A stretch of DNA of 64,000 bases from Lewinellaceae bacterium (GCA_020636315.1 JACJYA010000012.1:62001-126000); one strand, 5' to 3'. Numbered from the stretch's first letter, positions 42,036 to 50,856 are shown. Numbers and translations: made by a program. The notes: a model not told the origin generated them from the sequence alone.

Positions 42036-43229
42036 ATGGCACATCATGAAGTACTGATCGTTGGTGGCGGTACGGCAGGAATCACTGTTGCCGCTATGCT
42101 GCGCAACAAACCCAATGCACCGGAAGTCACCATCGTTGAACCTAGCGAAAAGCATTATTATCAACCAATCTGGACACTGGTCGGCGCCGGTGTCTTTCCA
42201 AGGGAAATATCTGAGCGGAACGAAGCCGATTTTATTCCGCCCGGCGTTACCTGGATCAAGGACTATGTAGAGTCTTTTCAACCGGAAACCAATGCCGTCA
42301 CTCTTCGCAGCGGTGAACAGCATACTTATGACTATCTCATTGTAGCTCCCGGCATTCAGATCGACTGGGATAAGATCCCCGGCCTTACGGAAGGGTTGGC
42401 CAAAGCCGGTTCCGGCGTTTGCAGCAACTATTCCTATGATACAGTGAATTCCACCTGGGAATCATTGAAGAACCTAAAGGAAGGCAGAGCCATTTTCACT
42501 GCCCCCTCTACGCCTATCAAGTGCGGCGGTGCTCCGCAGAAGATCATGTACCTCACCGCAGATTATCTGCAAAAGCACGGGCTGAAGAATAAGGTTGAGG
42601 TCGTTTTTGCCAGTGCCGGCACCGTCATTTTCGGAGTTGCCAAATACCGCGTGGCCCTGGAAAAAGTCGTTGCGCGCTATGGTATCAAAACAGATTTTTA
42701 CGAGGAACTGGTAGAACTCAAGGTAGATGAGAAAATCGCCATTTTTGAACATCGTCAAACCGGTGAAAAGAAGGAGATGGAATACGATATGATCCACGTC
42801 ACTCCTCCGCAGAGTGCTCCGGATTTTATCAAGAAAAGCCCCCTGGCCAACGACGCCGGATGGGTTAGTGTAGATAAGGATACCATGCAGCACACCAAAT
42901 ATCCGAATGTTTTCTCCTGTGGTGACGCCAGCAGCCTGCCTACTTCCAAAACCGGGGCGGCCATTCGCAAGCAGGCGCCCATCCTGGTGAAAAACCTGAT
43001 GGCTGCCATGCATGGGCAGTCTCTGGACGGCGTATATAACGGCTACACCTCCTGCCCGCTGGTAACGGGCTATGGCAGCCTCATTCTGGCGGAATTCGAC
43101 TATGACAGCCAGCCGGCGGAATCTTTCCCGTTCGACCAGGCGCAGGAGCGTTACAGTATGTATTTCCTGAAAGCCTACGGCCTGCCCCAGATGTACTGGC
43201 ACGGCATGCTTAGAGGCCGGGAATTCTAG
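42036..43229 (+). CDS. sqr: Sulfide:quinone oxidoreductase, type II-like
   Basis: A 397-residue membrane-associated flavoprotein. IVGGGTAGI (residues 8-16) binds FAD, KCGGAPQK places Cys163 and TSCPLVTGY Cys340. These match the two active cysteines of the mitochondrial/type II SQR. FSCGDASS (292-299) is the second FAD contact, and the amphipathic C-terminus (YSMYFLKAYGLPQMYWHGM) attaches to the membrane. It oxidises sulfide, passing electrons to quinone and sulfane sulfur to an acceptor such as a thiol; persulfide is then the substrate of the CstB-like enzymes. Downstream is a strong terminator. Confidence 0.93.
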   Translation: MAHHEVLIVGGGTAGITVAAMLRNKPNAPEVTIVEPSEKHYYQPIWTLVGAGVFPREISERNEADFIPPGVTWIKDYVESFQPETNAVTLRSGEQHTYDYLIVAPGIQIDWDKIPGLTEGLAKAGSGVCSNYSYDTVNSTWESLKNLKEGRAIFTAPSTPIKCGGAPQKIMYLTADYLQKHGLKNKVEVVFASAGTVIFGVAKYRVALEKVVARYGIKTDFYEELVELKVDEKIAIFEHRQTGEKKEMEYDMIHVTPPQSAPDFIKKSPLANDAGWVSVDKDTMQHTKYPNVFSCGDASSLPTSKTGAAIRKQAPILVKNLMAAMHGQSLDGVYNGYTSCPLVTGYGSLILAEFDYDSQPAESFPFDQAQERYSMYFLKAYGLPQMYWHGMLRGREF

Positions 43230-43285
43230 GCGGATTCCCGTTATTCCTAGTCGTCCGAATAATTTTCCGATAGAATCATATTGAG

Positions 43286-43317
43286 GGCAGCTGCCAAATG
43301 GCGGCTGCCTTTTTTTA
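43286..43317 (+). terminator. Rho-independent terminator of the DUF1641-SQR operon
   Basis: GGCAGCTGCC (43286-43295) pairs with GGCGGCTGCC (43300-43309) with a 4-nt loop, followed by seven T. It lies 57 bp after the SQR stop. Confidence 0.85.
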
Positions 43318-43507
43318 GGACGGGCCGCCTTAAGGTGGCCCGTAATGCAAGCTGATGACAGCAGCCCGAGCCTGCCCTTGTCTGATGCCTGGCCCGGGAA
43401 AGCCTGGCTTTCCATCTGTTAAGATAGCTGCCTGTCGAAATGAGGGGCTTTTCATCTGCGTTTTCCTAAATAGTTACCCTTGTTTGCTAAACTGAATCAT
43501 AATCCGG

Positions 43508-44149
43508 ATGCATCCTTTTCCTTTGTGCAACCTGAAGATCCTGAAATGGGGCTTTACTGCCTTGGTGTTTTTCATCCTGTTTCCCTGTTCTTCCTACGCT
43601 CAGACCTATTTCGGCTTCAAGGCCGGCCCCAATATCTCTCACCTTCGAATGACCAAGATCCCAAGTGAATTTGGAGATTCCAGCCTGGGGCAGCTATACG
43701 GTTTCCAGGCGGGTATGGTGGTGGAACAACCCATCAACGGCCACCTCGTGCTGGGGGCGGAACTGCTCGGCGCCATGAAGGGAGGGCAATGGAGCCTGGA
43801 CCCGATAGGCACTCCCGGAGCCCTGGAATTCCAGTCGGAGCTGTACTATCTCAACCTGCCCGTTTTCCTGCGCCTCATCCCCATCGAACGATGGTCGTTG
43901 GATGTGGGGCTCGAAGGAGGCTACCGGCTGGGCAGCTCCGAAGCAGCCCTCTTTATGGAACGAGCTGATTTTTCCTGGTTGCTGGGGGCGTCTTTCCAGA
44001 TCTCCCGCTCCTTTCTGGCCAGCCTGCGTTACAGCCTGGGCAACGTCAGGGTGGGAGAGGGGCATTTCGTGGATGAAGAGACGGGGATTAACGGCGTATA
44101 TTATTTCCGGACGCGGTCGCTGCAGTTGTCGGTGGCGTATTTCTGGTAG
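43508..44149 (+). CDS. Outer-membrane beta-barrel protein (PorT/OMP_b-brl type)
   Basis: A 213-residue exported protein. A hydrophobic signal (FTALVFFILFPCSSYA) precedes QTYFGFKAGPNISHLRM. Repeated aromatic strand patterns and GLEGGYRLG, RSLQLSVAYFW at the very end (terminal Trp after a Phe) fit an eight-stranded barrel of the outer-membrane protein family widespread in Bacteroidota. Function unknown. The ATG at 43508 is the first good start. Confidence 0.75.
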   Translation: MHPFPLCNLKILKWGFTALVFFILFPCSSYAQTYFGFKAGPNISHLRMTKIPSEFGDSSLGQLYGFQAGMVVEQPINGHLVLGAELLGAMKGGQWSLDPIGTPGALEFQSELYYLNLPVFLRLIPIERWSLDVGLEGGYRLGSSEAALFMERADFSWLLGASFQISRSFLASLRYSLGNVRVGEGHFVDEETGINGVYYFRTRSLQLSVAYFW

Positions 44150-44469
44150 CTTTGGGGCTGTTCATGGTTTCTGGGTTTCTGGGGTTTTTGGTTTCTGGTT
44201 TCTGGAGAAGCCAGCGGGTTAGCGTAACGCGGACACACCAAATTGAACTATCCCGCTGCCTTATTTGAACACCCTGGAAATTTAATTCCTCATCCTTTCC
44301 ACGAAGATGAAAAAAAATCATATCTTGCCATTCTTCTGAAAATATTCTGCCCTTAGACAAATCATATTTTGCGGCCTAAAATGCAACTCAAGGCTACTCC
44401 GCCTTGCTCTACTCCATTTCCATCAATGGTTCAATAAAACATTTACATACATCCCAATCCACAACCATT
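44150..44469. repeat. CCAGAAACC-family intergenic repeat, copy 4, and leader
   Basis: 44158-44251 is built of GGTTTCTGGG words, then contains GCCAGCGGGTTAGCGTAACG in reverse orientation to the GCGTTAGGCTAACCCGCTGG motif of copy 1 at 17519-17620, and ends with AATTGAACTATCCC. The remaining ~220 bp are AT-rich leader for the gene at 44470, with a possible -7-like ATATTTTG near 44364. No gene. Confidence 0.55.
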
Positions 44470-46758
44470 ATGCGACAGAAGAGCGTTTTGTTCTGCATCG
44501 CCTTTACCTTGTTTACATCCTTGCAAATGATCGCCCAGGCGCCTACTGTTCAGGACTGCCTGGGGGCGATCCCCATCTGCCAGCCGGTTTACTCCGAAGA
44601 TCAGGTTTTGCCGGGTGATGGAAATTACAACAATGAGGTCAATTCGCTCATTAGTTGTGTCGATGGAGAGGATTATTCTATCTGGTACACCTTTACCGTT
44701 CATGAGTCCGGTGATTTTGGCTTCGTCCTCACCCCCAATAATTCTTTGGATGATTACGACTGGGCGCTGTTCAATATCACTGATGCCGACTGCAGCGACA
44801 TCTACAACGATGCAAGCCTGCTGGTCAGCTGCAACGCCGCCGGAGGCACCGGCCTTGACCCGAATGCCTGCAGCGGCCCGACCGGAGCTACCGGAGCGTC
44901 CTCTTACGATATTCAGGGCGCCGGATGCTATGCTGCTTTTCCCGATTACAGTGACGGTAACTCCCCCTTCAACAATCTGATACCGGTAACGGCAGGCAAC
45001 ACCTATGTGCTGATGGTTTCCAACTGGTCGGCTTCCAATTATGGTTATACTATAAATTTCGGAATTTCCGACGTAGGTATCTTTGACTTTGAAGCACCCG
45101 AGTTGCAGGATCTGAACCTGCCGGAAAACTGTAATGACAATACCATCGCCATCACTTTTAATGAGAACGTGGACTGCAATACGATTTCTGAAGCCAACTT
45201 TACCCTCACTGGCCCTGCCGGCGAGAGTTATACCCTGGGCTTGTCTTCCAGTATCTGTGATGCAGGAGGCGAATATCACGACGCCTTCTCCCTGTCTGTA
45301 TCGCCGGCTCTGATAGATTCGGGAACATACACCCTGGAGATCATATCCGAAATGCCCGATCCCATAACGGACCTGTGCGGTAACCCTCTGGCTTCCAGCA
45401 GCCATTCTTTCCTGCTGGATTCCCCCGGCCTCCCGGTTGTCGAATTGGGAGAAAGCCAGGGCATTTGCGACGGGCAGTCCGTAGTGCTCGACGCCGGCAA
45501 CCCTCAGGCCACTTACCTCTGGCAGGACGGAGCAGCCACACCAACTTACACGGTAAACAATTCGGGCACCTATGCTGTGACGGTTACAAATGCCTGCGGC
45601 CAGGCCTCAGACGCTGTTAATATCAGCCTGCTCAGCGGAGCCCCTTCGGTTGAACTGGGGGCGGATACCATTCTTTGTACCGGCGAGCAAATCCTTTTGA
45701 ACGCTGCGAGTGAAGAAGCCACTTATCTTTGGCAGGACGGAAGCACCGGGCCGACTTATGTGGCCGCGTCAGCGGGAAGCTACGCGGTCACTGCCACCAA
45801 TGCCTGCGGGGAGGATACGGATGAGATATCAATATCTTATCACCCTGATTTATCTGTCGATCTGAATCAGGAGTACAGCGCCTGCGAAGGAGATGTCATT
45901 GAACTTGACGTTTTCAACCCCTCTGCCACCTACCTCTGGCAGGATGGTTCTGCTCAAAGTAGTTACCTGGTGACGGAAAGCGGGGCCTATGCCGTTACAA
46001 TAAGCAACGATTGCCAGGTATTGGAGGCCGGAACAGTGGTGGAATTCATTTCCGCTCCAGCCATTGAACTGGGTAACGATACTGTTTTGTGCGAGGGAGA
46101 ACAGCTCCTTCTCCAGGTGGATGTACCGGGTGCCGTTTATCAGTGGCAGGACGGGAGCACCTCAGCTTCGATGGCGGTGACAAACAGCGGTATTTACGGG
46201 GTTACTGCCATCAACGAATGCGGCCAGGGGGAGGATGCCATTCAGGTTAGCTACATTCCCGGGATGGAAAGCGTGGACCTGGGAGAGTCCCGTTATCTCT
46301 GTGACGGGGTGGTAGTCTTTGATCTTACCGCTTATGATTTCGCTTCCTATCACTGGCAGGATGGCAACAACCTGCCCTACTACGAGGCTTCCCGCCCGGG
46401 CCTTTATAGTGTGGAAGTCAGTACTGCCTGTGAAACGGTAGTCGATACCGTAACACTTTTTGAATGTGAGTACTGCAATGTATATATCCCCAACGCCTTT
46501 TCCCCTAATGACGATGGCCGCAACGACCTGTTCCGGCCTCAGTCTCCCTGCGAACTGAAAGACTACGAATTTCTCGTCTTCGACCGCTGGGGCAACCAGT
46601 TGTTTTCCACCGCAAACCCGGATGAGGGGTGGGACGGCCGCAACAAAGGCCGGCCCATGACGGTGGGTGTATATGCCTGGGCATTGTCCTATACAGTGGA
46701 AGCCAACGGGCAGGTGGAGCAGCGGAGCACAAAGGGGGATATTATGTTGATGCGGTAG
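44470..46758 (+). CDS. Large exported multi-repeat protein with T9SS type B (CHU_C) sorting domain
   Basis: A 762-residue exported protein (signal FCIAFTLFTSLQMIAQA). The N-terminal 220 residues contain an adhesin-like domain (CVDGEDYSIWYTFTVHESGDFGF), then an Ig-like domain. Residues 330-660 have five copies of a roughly 75-residue Ig-like repeat marked by ATYLWQDGS and AVTATNACG. The last 85 residues (VYIPNAFSPNDDGRNDLF..., FDRWGNQLF, GWDGRNKG) are the gliding-motility/CHU_C domain, a type B signal for type IX secretion. Probably surface-attached adhesin. The start at 44470 is used; an in-frame ATG exists at 44404. Confidence 0.88.
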   Translation: MRQKSVLFCIAFTLFTSLQMIAQAPTVQDCLGAIPICQPVYSEDQVLPGDGNYNNEVNSLISCVDGEDYSIWYTFTVHESGDFGFVLTPNNSLDDYDWALFNITDADCSDIYNDASLLVSCNAAGGTGLDPNACSGPTGATGASSYDIQGAGCYAAFPDYSDGNSPFNNLIPVTAGNTYVLMVSNWSASNYGYTINFGISDVGIFDFEAPELQDLNLPENCNDNTIAITFNENVDCNTISEANFTLTGPAGESYTLGLSSSICDAGGEYHDAFSLSVSPALIDSGTYTLEIISEMPDPITDLCGNPLASSSHSFLLDSPGLPVVELGESQGICDGQSVVLDAGNPQATYLWQDGAATPTYTVNNSGTYAVTVTNACGQASDAVNISLLSGAPSVELGADTILCTGEQILLNAASEEATYLWQDGSTGPTYVAASAGSYAVTATNACGEDTDEISISYHPDLSVDLNQEYSACEGDVIELDVFNPSATYLWQDGSAQSSYLVTESGAYAVTISNDCQVLEAGTVVEFISAPAIELGNDTVLCEGEQLLLQVDVPGAVYQWQDGSTSASMAVTNSGIYGVTAINECGQGEDAIQVSYIPGMESVDLGESRYLCDGVVVFDLTAYDFASYHWQDGNNLPYYEASRPGLYSVEVSTACETVVDTVTLFECEYCNVYIPNAFSPNDDGRNDLFRPQSPCELKDYEFLVFDRWGNQLFSTANPDEGWDGRNKGRPMTVGVYAWALSYTVEANGQVEQRSTKGDIMLMR

Positions 46759-46766
46759 GCTGTTTG

Positions 46767-46800
46767 AAACCTTTGAGGTTTCCAAAACCTCAAAGGTTTT
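46767..46800. terminator. Perfect-stem terminator between convergent genes
   Basis: A 15-bp perfect stem AAACCTTTGAGGTTT with a 3-nt loop, ending in TTTT. It lies between the CHU_C protein and the convergent cysM, so it can end both transcripts. Confidence 0.8.
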
Positions 46801-46817
46801 AACTGTAAGAGGGCCGG

Positions 46818-47702
46818 TTACTCAAATATCCCACTGGACAAATACCGGTCCCCCCGGTCGCAGACGATAAATACAACAACTCCCTCGTCCAGTTCCTTCG
46901 CCAGCCTGGCCGCCGCCGCGCAGGCCCCACCGCTGCTCATGCCGGCAAAAACAGCCTCTTCCTGTGCCAGCCGGCGCATCATAATAGTGGCTTCCTCCTC
47001 TGAGACGTCGATGATGCGGTCAACCCGTTCCGGCTCGAAAATTTTTGGCAGGTATTCAGGTGACCAACGGCGGATGCCGGGAATGCGGGAACCATCGGTT
47101 GGCTGAACGCCCACGATCTGCACATCGGGGTTTTGCTCCTTGAGGTAGCGGGAGGTGCCCATAATGGTGCCTGTGGTGCCCATGGAGGAAACGAAGTGGG
47201 TAATCAGGCCTTCGGTATCTTGCCAGATCTCCGGGCCGGTAGTGCGGTAGTGCATTCCCCAGTTGTCGGGGTTGGCGAACTGGTTGAGCATCAGATAGCC
47301 GCCTCCGGCCACCATTTCGTCGGCCAGCCGGCGGGAGTATTCTATGCCGCCTTTATCGGAAGGGGTGAGAATGACTTCGGCCCCATAGGCGCGCATGGCC
47401 TGCGCCCGCTCCGCGGTGGAGTTATCGGGCATAAGCAGGGTGATCTCTACTCCGAACTTACGGGCGATCATGGCCAGGGCAATGCCCGTATTGCCGCTGG
47501 TGGCTTCGATCAGGCGCATGCCCGGCTTGAGCTCGCCCCGGTCGAGCGCACCCTTGATCATTCCATAGGCGGCGCGGTCCTTAACGCTGCCGCCGGGGTT
47601 TTGCCCTTCCAGCTTCCCGAATACCCGGACGCCGGGCTTTTTAATGATGTTTTCTATCTCAACGAGCGGAGTATTGCCGACGAGTTGAAGTACGGTGCTC
47701 AT
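46818..47702 (-). CDS. cysM: Cysteine synthase B-type
   Basis: A 294-residue PLP enzyme that makes cysteine from O-acetylserine (or O-phosphoserine) and sulfide or thiosulfate. VGNTPLVEIENI near the start, GGSVKDRAAYGM with the PLP lysine 41, and SGNTGIALAM form the active site; FIVCDRGDRYLSSGIF at the end, with a C-D-R-G-D-R-Y-L-S motif, is the CysM subtype rather than CysK. Serine acetyltransferase (51671-52477) is in the same window and supplies O-acetylserine. Use of thiosulfate would link it to the sulfur genes. Divergent from the CYTH-like gene. Confidence 0.92.
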   Translation of the reverse strand: MSTVLQLVGNTPLVEIENIIKKPGVRVFGKLEGQNPGGSVKDRAAYGMIKGALDRGELKPGMRLIEATSGNTGIALAMIARKFGVEITLLMPDNSTAERAQAMRAYGAEVILTPSDKGGIEYSRRLADEMVAGGGYLMLNQFANPDNWGMHYRTTGPEIWQDTEGLITHFVSSMGTTGTIMGTSRYLKEQNPDVQIVGVQPTDGSRIPGIRRWSPEYLPKIFEPERVDRIIDVSEEEATIMMRRLAQEEAVFAGMSSGGACAAAARLAKELDEGVVVFIVCDRGDRYLSSGIFE

Positions 47703-47979
47703 AGGTGGAAATGGCTTTTAGCTGTTGGCGGTTAGCTGCTGGCAACCAAACGCCTGGTTTTTAATGGATATTTAGAAAATGCCTGGCGGCGGCAGAAAGT
47801 TCGCTAAGTGGCCAGGCGAATTCCAATCGCCTGGCCACTTAGCGAAATTAGCATTTCTCATGATCAGGGAGTGGGACAGAAAACGAGCTTTTGTCTGCAC
47901 TAATTTGGGCGTAAAAGGTTTTGACAATTGGAGTTTTTGATTGATTGTCAGTATTTTGTATGCTTGAAATTTTGTATTT
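47703..47979. other. Divergent promoter region with a 20-bp perfect inverted repeat
   Basis: Arms at 47800-47819 and 47827-47846 (TTCGCTAAGTGGCCAGGCGA and its reverse complement) enclose a 7-nt loop. The hairpin lies between the starts of two divergent genes, so it is not a simple transcription terminator. It could be an operator, a leader structure or a mobile-element remnant. Confidence 0.6.
47936..47966 (+). promoter_or_regulatory. Probable promoter for the CYTH-like gene
   Basis: TTTG (47936-47939), 19 nt, then TATGCTTG (47959-47966), a -7 element with one mismatch, 13 bp before the ATG at 47980. Spacing is in the Bacteroidota range. Confidence 0.4.
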
Positions 47980-48642
47980 ATGTATCCCAGTTGTGAAGTT
48001 CGTTGGTTTTTCCCGTCGGCTCCCGAAGGCATTGCCGGCTGGTTCGCCTCAAAGAGCATGCACTTTGAGGCCCCGGGAAACCCTTTGAGAACCGATTATT
48101 ACTTACTCATTGCCAATGGTGAAAATATCGGCCTAAAGCTCAGGGAGGGCAATGTAGAGGCCAAACACCTGGTGAGGCGCGCGGGCGAGTGGAGCTTTCC
48201 GGAAGTTGGCGCCAAAGGCTTTGCAGAGCATTGGATGAAATGGAGTTTCCATCTGGATGAAGCAGACAACCTCTCCCGGCAGGTTATTCAAGAGGGCATA
48301 CCGGAATGGATCGCGGTTTTTAAAGAGCGCCTGGGCTTTACCTATCATTTTACAGAAACAGGGGGAGTGCGTGAAGTGCCTATTCACGAATGGGTGCCGG
48401 AGGGGTGCCAGGTGGAGCTTACCCGGATCCGGATGTTTGGCAAAGAATACTACACTTTCGGGCTGGAGGCCTTTAGCCGTAACGGACAATTGGAAGAGAA
48501 CCTCAGGGAGGGAGCAAAAAACGCTTTCTCGGCTCTTCGCCGATGGTGTGCTTCCATAGCTTTCCCGGTGGATAAACTGAGCATGGGCATCAACCGGTCG
48601 ATGAGCTACCCCGTTTTTTTGCTGAACCTTTCCAGGGAGTGA
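47980..48642 (+). CDS. Hypothetical protein, possibly CYTH-like
   Basis: A 220-residue soluble protein that I do not recognise with certainty. EVRWFF at residues 6-11, DYYLLIANGENIGLKLREGNVEAKHL, CQVELTRIRM and KEYYTFGLEAFS suggest alternating beta strands with basic and acidic residues as in CYTH/triphosphate-tunnel proteins, but the starting ExExK motif is degenerate here (EVRW). If correct, it would bind or hydrolyse an inorganic or organic triphosphate. The start is supported by the promoter at 47936-47966. Confidence 0.5.
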   Translation: MYPSCEVRWFFPSAPEGIAGWFASKSMHFEAPGNPLRTDYYLLIANGENIGLKLREGNVEAKHLVRRAGEWSFPEVGAKGFAEHWMKWSFHLDEADNLSRQVIQEGIPEWIAVFKERLGFTYHFTETGGVREVPIHEWVPEGCQVELTRIRMFGKEYYTFGLEAFSRNGQLEENLREGAKNAFSALRRWCASIAFPVDKLSMGINRSMSYPVFLLNLSRE

Positions 48643-48726
48643 TCAACCTTTTCCTGCACTTTCGGAAGGAAAATCCAGCCGGTGGAGCTTGCAGGTTACG
48701 ATTTAACGAATTTCCGAATGCCGGAC

Positions 48727-50175
48727 TCACCCTTTCACCACCCCCAGCGGCCGCAGCCGGGCCACCTTTTTGGCAATCCCGGCCTGGTGCACCGTTTCCA
48801 CTACCAGGTTTACATCTTTGTAGGCAATAGGCGCCTCTTCGGCCACCCCCCTGTGGGAGCCTGCCTGAACGTAGATCCCCTGCTTTTTCAGTTCTTTCAG
48901 CAACCTGGGCGCATCGACCTGCTTCTTGGCGCCCCGGCGTGACAGCCTCCTCCCTGCTCCGTGGCAGGTGGAGCCGAAAGAAGAGGCCATGCTTTCGTCT
49001 GTGCCGGCCAGCACATAAGAAGCCGTGCCCATACTGCCGGGGATCAGCACCGGCTGGCCGATATGGCGGTAGGGATCGGGCAGCTCGCCGAAGTGGGGGC
49101 CAAATGCCCGGGTGGCGCCCTTCCGGTGAACGATGACCTTCATCTTTTCGCCATCTACCGAGTGTTCTTCGACCTTCGCGATATTGTGGGCCACGTCGTA
49201 CAAAAGGCGAAGCTCCCCTCCCTTTTTGCCAAATATATTAGCCCAGGCTTTCCGGCACTCCCAGCTGATCACTTCCCGGTTGCACCAGGCGAAGTTGGCC
49301 GCAGCGCACATGGCCTTAAAGTAATCCTGCCCTTCCGGAGAGTTAAACGGCACGCAGGCCAGTTCGCGGTCGGGTGGTTGGATGCCGTATCTGGGCATGG
49401 CGCTCATCATGATACGCAGGTAGTCGGTGGCCACCTGGTGCCCCAGTCCGCGGGAGCCGGTATGAATGAGGATGGTAACCTGATCGGGTTTAAGCCCGTA
49501 AGCTTCGGCGGCCTGTTCGTCAAATATCTTTTCTACGCGGCCTACTTCTACAAAATGGTTGCCGGAACCGATGGTGCCAAGCTGGTCGCGGCCCCGCTTT
49601 TTGGCCTGATCAGAGACCTTGCCGGGGTCAGCGCCCGGGAGGCAGCCGTGGCTCTCGGTATATTCCAGGTCTTCCGGGCTGCCATAGCCTTCCTCAACGG
49701 CCCAGGCAGCACCCTTGCGCAGAACCTCGTCCATTTGCTTGGCAGACAACTGGATAAAGCCCCCTTTCCCCATTCCTGAAGGCACCTGCCGGTACATTTC
49801 TTTGGAAAGCTCTTCCATCCTGGCTTTTACCTGATTGTAGGAAAGGGTGGAAACGAGCAGGCGGACTCCGCAGTTGATGTCATATCCAATACCGCCCGGA
49901 GAGATTGCTCCATCGGGGTACCGCGTCGCGGCTACGCCTCCGATGGGAAACCCGTAACCCTCATGCACATCTGGCATCACCATGGAAGCCTTGACGATGC
50001 CCGGCAAGGTGGCGACATTGGCCAGTTGTTCCAGAGACCGGTCATTCAGGATGGCGTCGAGAAGGCTTTCCAGCGCATAAACGCGGGCAGGCACCAGCAT
50101 ACCGGGGCGGGTATCTCTGGGAAGTTCCCACAAGTATTCTTCCAGTTTGGTAAGTTGGCCCTTATCGATAGACAT
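48727..50175 (-). CDS. rtcB: RtcB-type RNA-splicing ligase
   Basis: A 482-residue enzyme that joins RNA 2',3'-cyclic phosphate or 3'-phosphate ends to 5'-OH ends using GTP and Mn2+. PDVHEGYGFPIGGVAA, PGGIGYDINCGVRLL (Cys metal ligand), GTIGSGNHFVEV, LIHTGSRGLGH, YDVAHNIAKVE and the C-terminal GSMGTASYVL are the RtcB motifs. Length is normal. The archease gene is upstream on the same strand, separated by about 205 bp containing AT-rich 15-bp repeats. Confidence 0.95.
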   Translation of the reverse strand: MSIDKGQLTKLEEYLWELPRDTRPGMLVPARVYALESLLDAILNDRSLEQLANVATLPGIVKASMVMPDVHEGYGFPIGGVAATRYPDGAISPGGIGYDINCGVRLLVSTLSYNQVKARMEELSKEMYRQVPSGMGKGGFIQLSAKQMDEVLRKGAAWAVEEGYGSPEDLEYTESHGCLPGADPGKVSDQAKKRGRDQLGTIGSGNHFVEVGRVEKIFDEQAAEAYGLKPDQVTILIHTGSRGLGHQVATDYLRIMMSAMPRYGIQPPDRELACVPFNSPEGQDYFKAMCAAANFAWCNREVISWECRKAWANIFGKKGGELRLLYDVAHNIAKVEEHSVDGEKMKVIVHRKGATRAFGPHFGELPDPYRHIGQPVLIPGSMGTASYVLAGTDESMASSFGSTCHGAGRRLSRRGAKKQVDAPRLLKELKKQGIYVQAGSHRGVAEEAPIAYKDVNLVVETVHQAGIAKKVARLRPLGVVKG

Positions 50176-50250
50176 AGTTTTGGATTTCGAGAATGCATAA
50201 TGAACTCAATCGGTATTAGCGTAATCATTACTTTTATAATTATTATATTT

Positions 50251-50307
50251 ATAACGATTATAAAAATAACGATTATAAAAATAACGATTATAAAAATAAC
50301 GGCTATT
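50251..50307. repeat. 15-bp tandem repeats between archease and rtcB
   Basis: Three perfect units ATAACGATTATAAAA at 50251-50295 followed by a partial fourth (ATAACGGCTAT). It lies in the gap between the archease stop (50381) and the rtcB start (50175), preceded by a TAATTATTATATTTAT stretch. The repeat is prone to length variation by slippage. Confidence 0.75.
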
Positions 50308-50380
50308 GGTGGTGTCAGTGCTTTTCAACTCTGTTTGAGGCGAATCCGTTCCAGGCTTGAGGTATTATTTTCTTCCGTTC

Positions 50381-50797
50381 TCAAATATCAAAAATGAGGG
50401 GAGTTTCCCATTCCCCGCTATCAGTTTGCTGCACATTGGCCTCATGGTACGTCACTGCTTTGATGTCTTCATCAAAACCGTTGGCGGGGCGGCCTCCGAG
50501 CCTGGCCCTGAGGTGGTTGGCATTCAATTCTAAAAGAGACAGTTCACAGAATACGGCTTTGTGTTCATGGCAGAGGGTGAGCACGTCGGAGAGGAAGTCA
50601 ATCAGTAAAGTGGTTTCATCCACGGAATTGACTTCAATGGTTTGATTGAAGAGGCAGGGGCAGGGCTTCCGGCAGGCATCGGGCTTGATGATCTGGTTCA
50701 TTGCCTCGAAGCCTGCCCGGAAGAGGTCTTCCCTGCTGTCGGCCCGGAGGTGAAGCCGGATATCGGCGGTGTGTGCAAGGTGCTCAATGGTGTACAT
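50381..50797 (-). CDS. Archease, RtcB activator
   Basis: A 138-residue protein. EHLAHTADIRLHL at the start carries the conserved Asp that coordinates metal, VDETTLLIDFLSDVLTLC the middle helix, and IKAVTYHEANVQQ the C-terminal beta hairpin; the order is typical of archease, which speeds up RtcB guanylylation and multiple turnover. The rtcB gene follows on the same strand. It is thus a genuine RNA ligation pair. Confidence 0.92.
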   Translation of the reverse strand: MYTIEHLAHTADIRLHLRADSREDLFRAGFEAMNQIIKPDACRKPCPCLFNQTIEVNSVDETTLLIDFLSDVLTLCHEHKAVFCELSLLELNANHLRARLGGRPANGFDEDIKAVTYHEANVQQTDSGEWETPLIFDI

Positions 50798-50856
50798 AAT
50801 ACTGGATGGTTATCGGTTATTCCGGATTGCTTTCAAAATAGAGGCAAAATAAGGGT

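Noticed and set aside
47772..48059. Minus-strand frame of 95 residues
   Set aside because: It covers the perfect hairpin at 47800-47846 and the start of the real plus-strand gene at 47980.
50251..50307. Short tandem repeats suggestive of a CRISPR or iteron array
   Set aside because: Units of 15 bp are directly adjacent without spacers, and no cas or replication gene is near. A simple tandem repeat.
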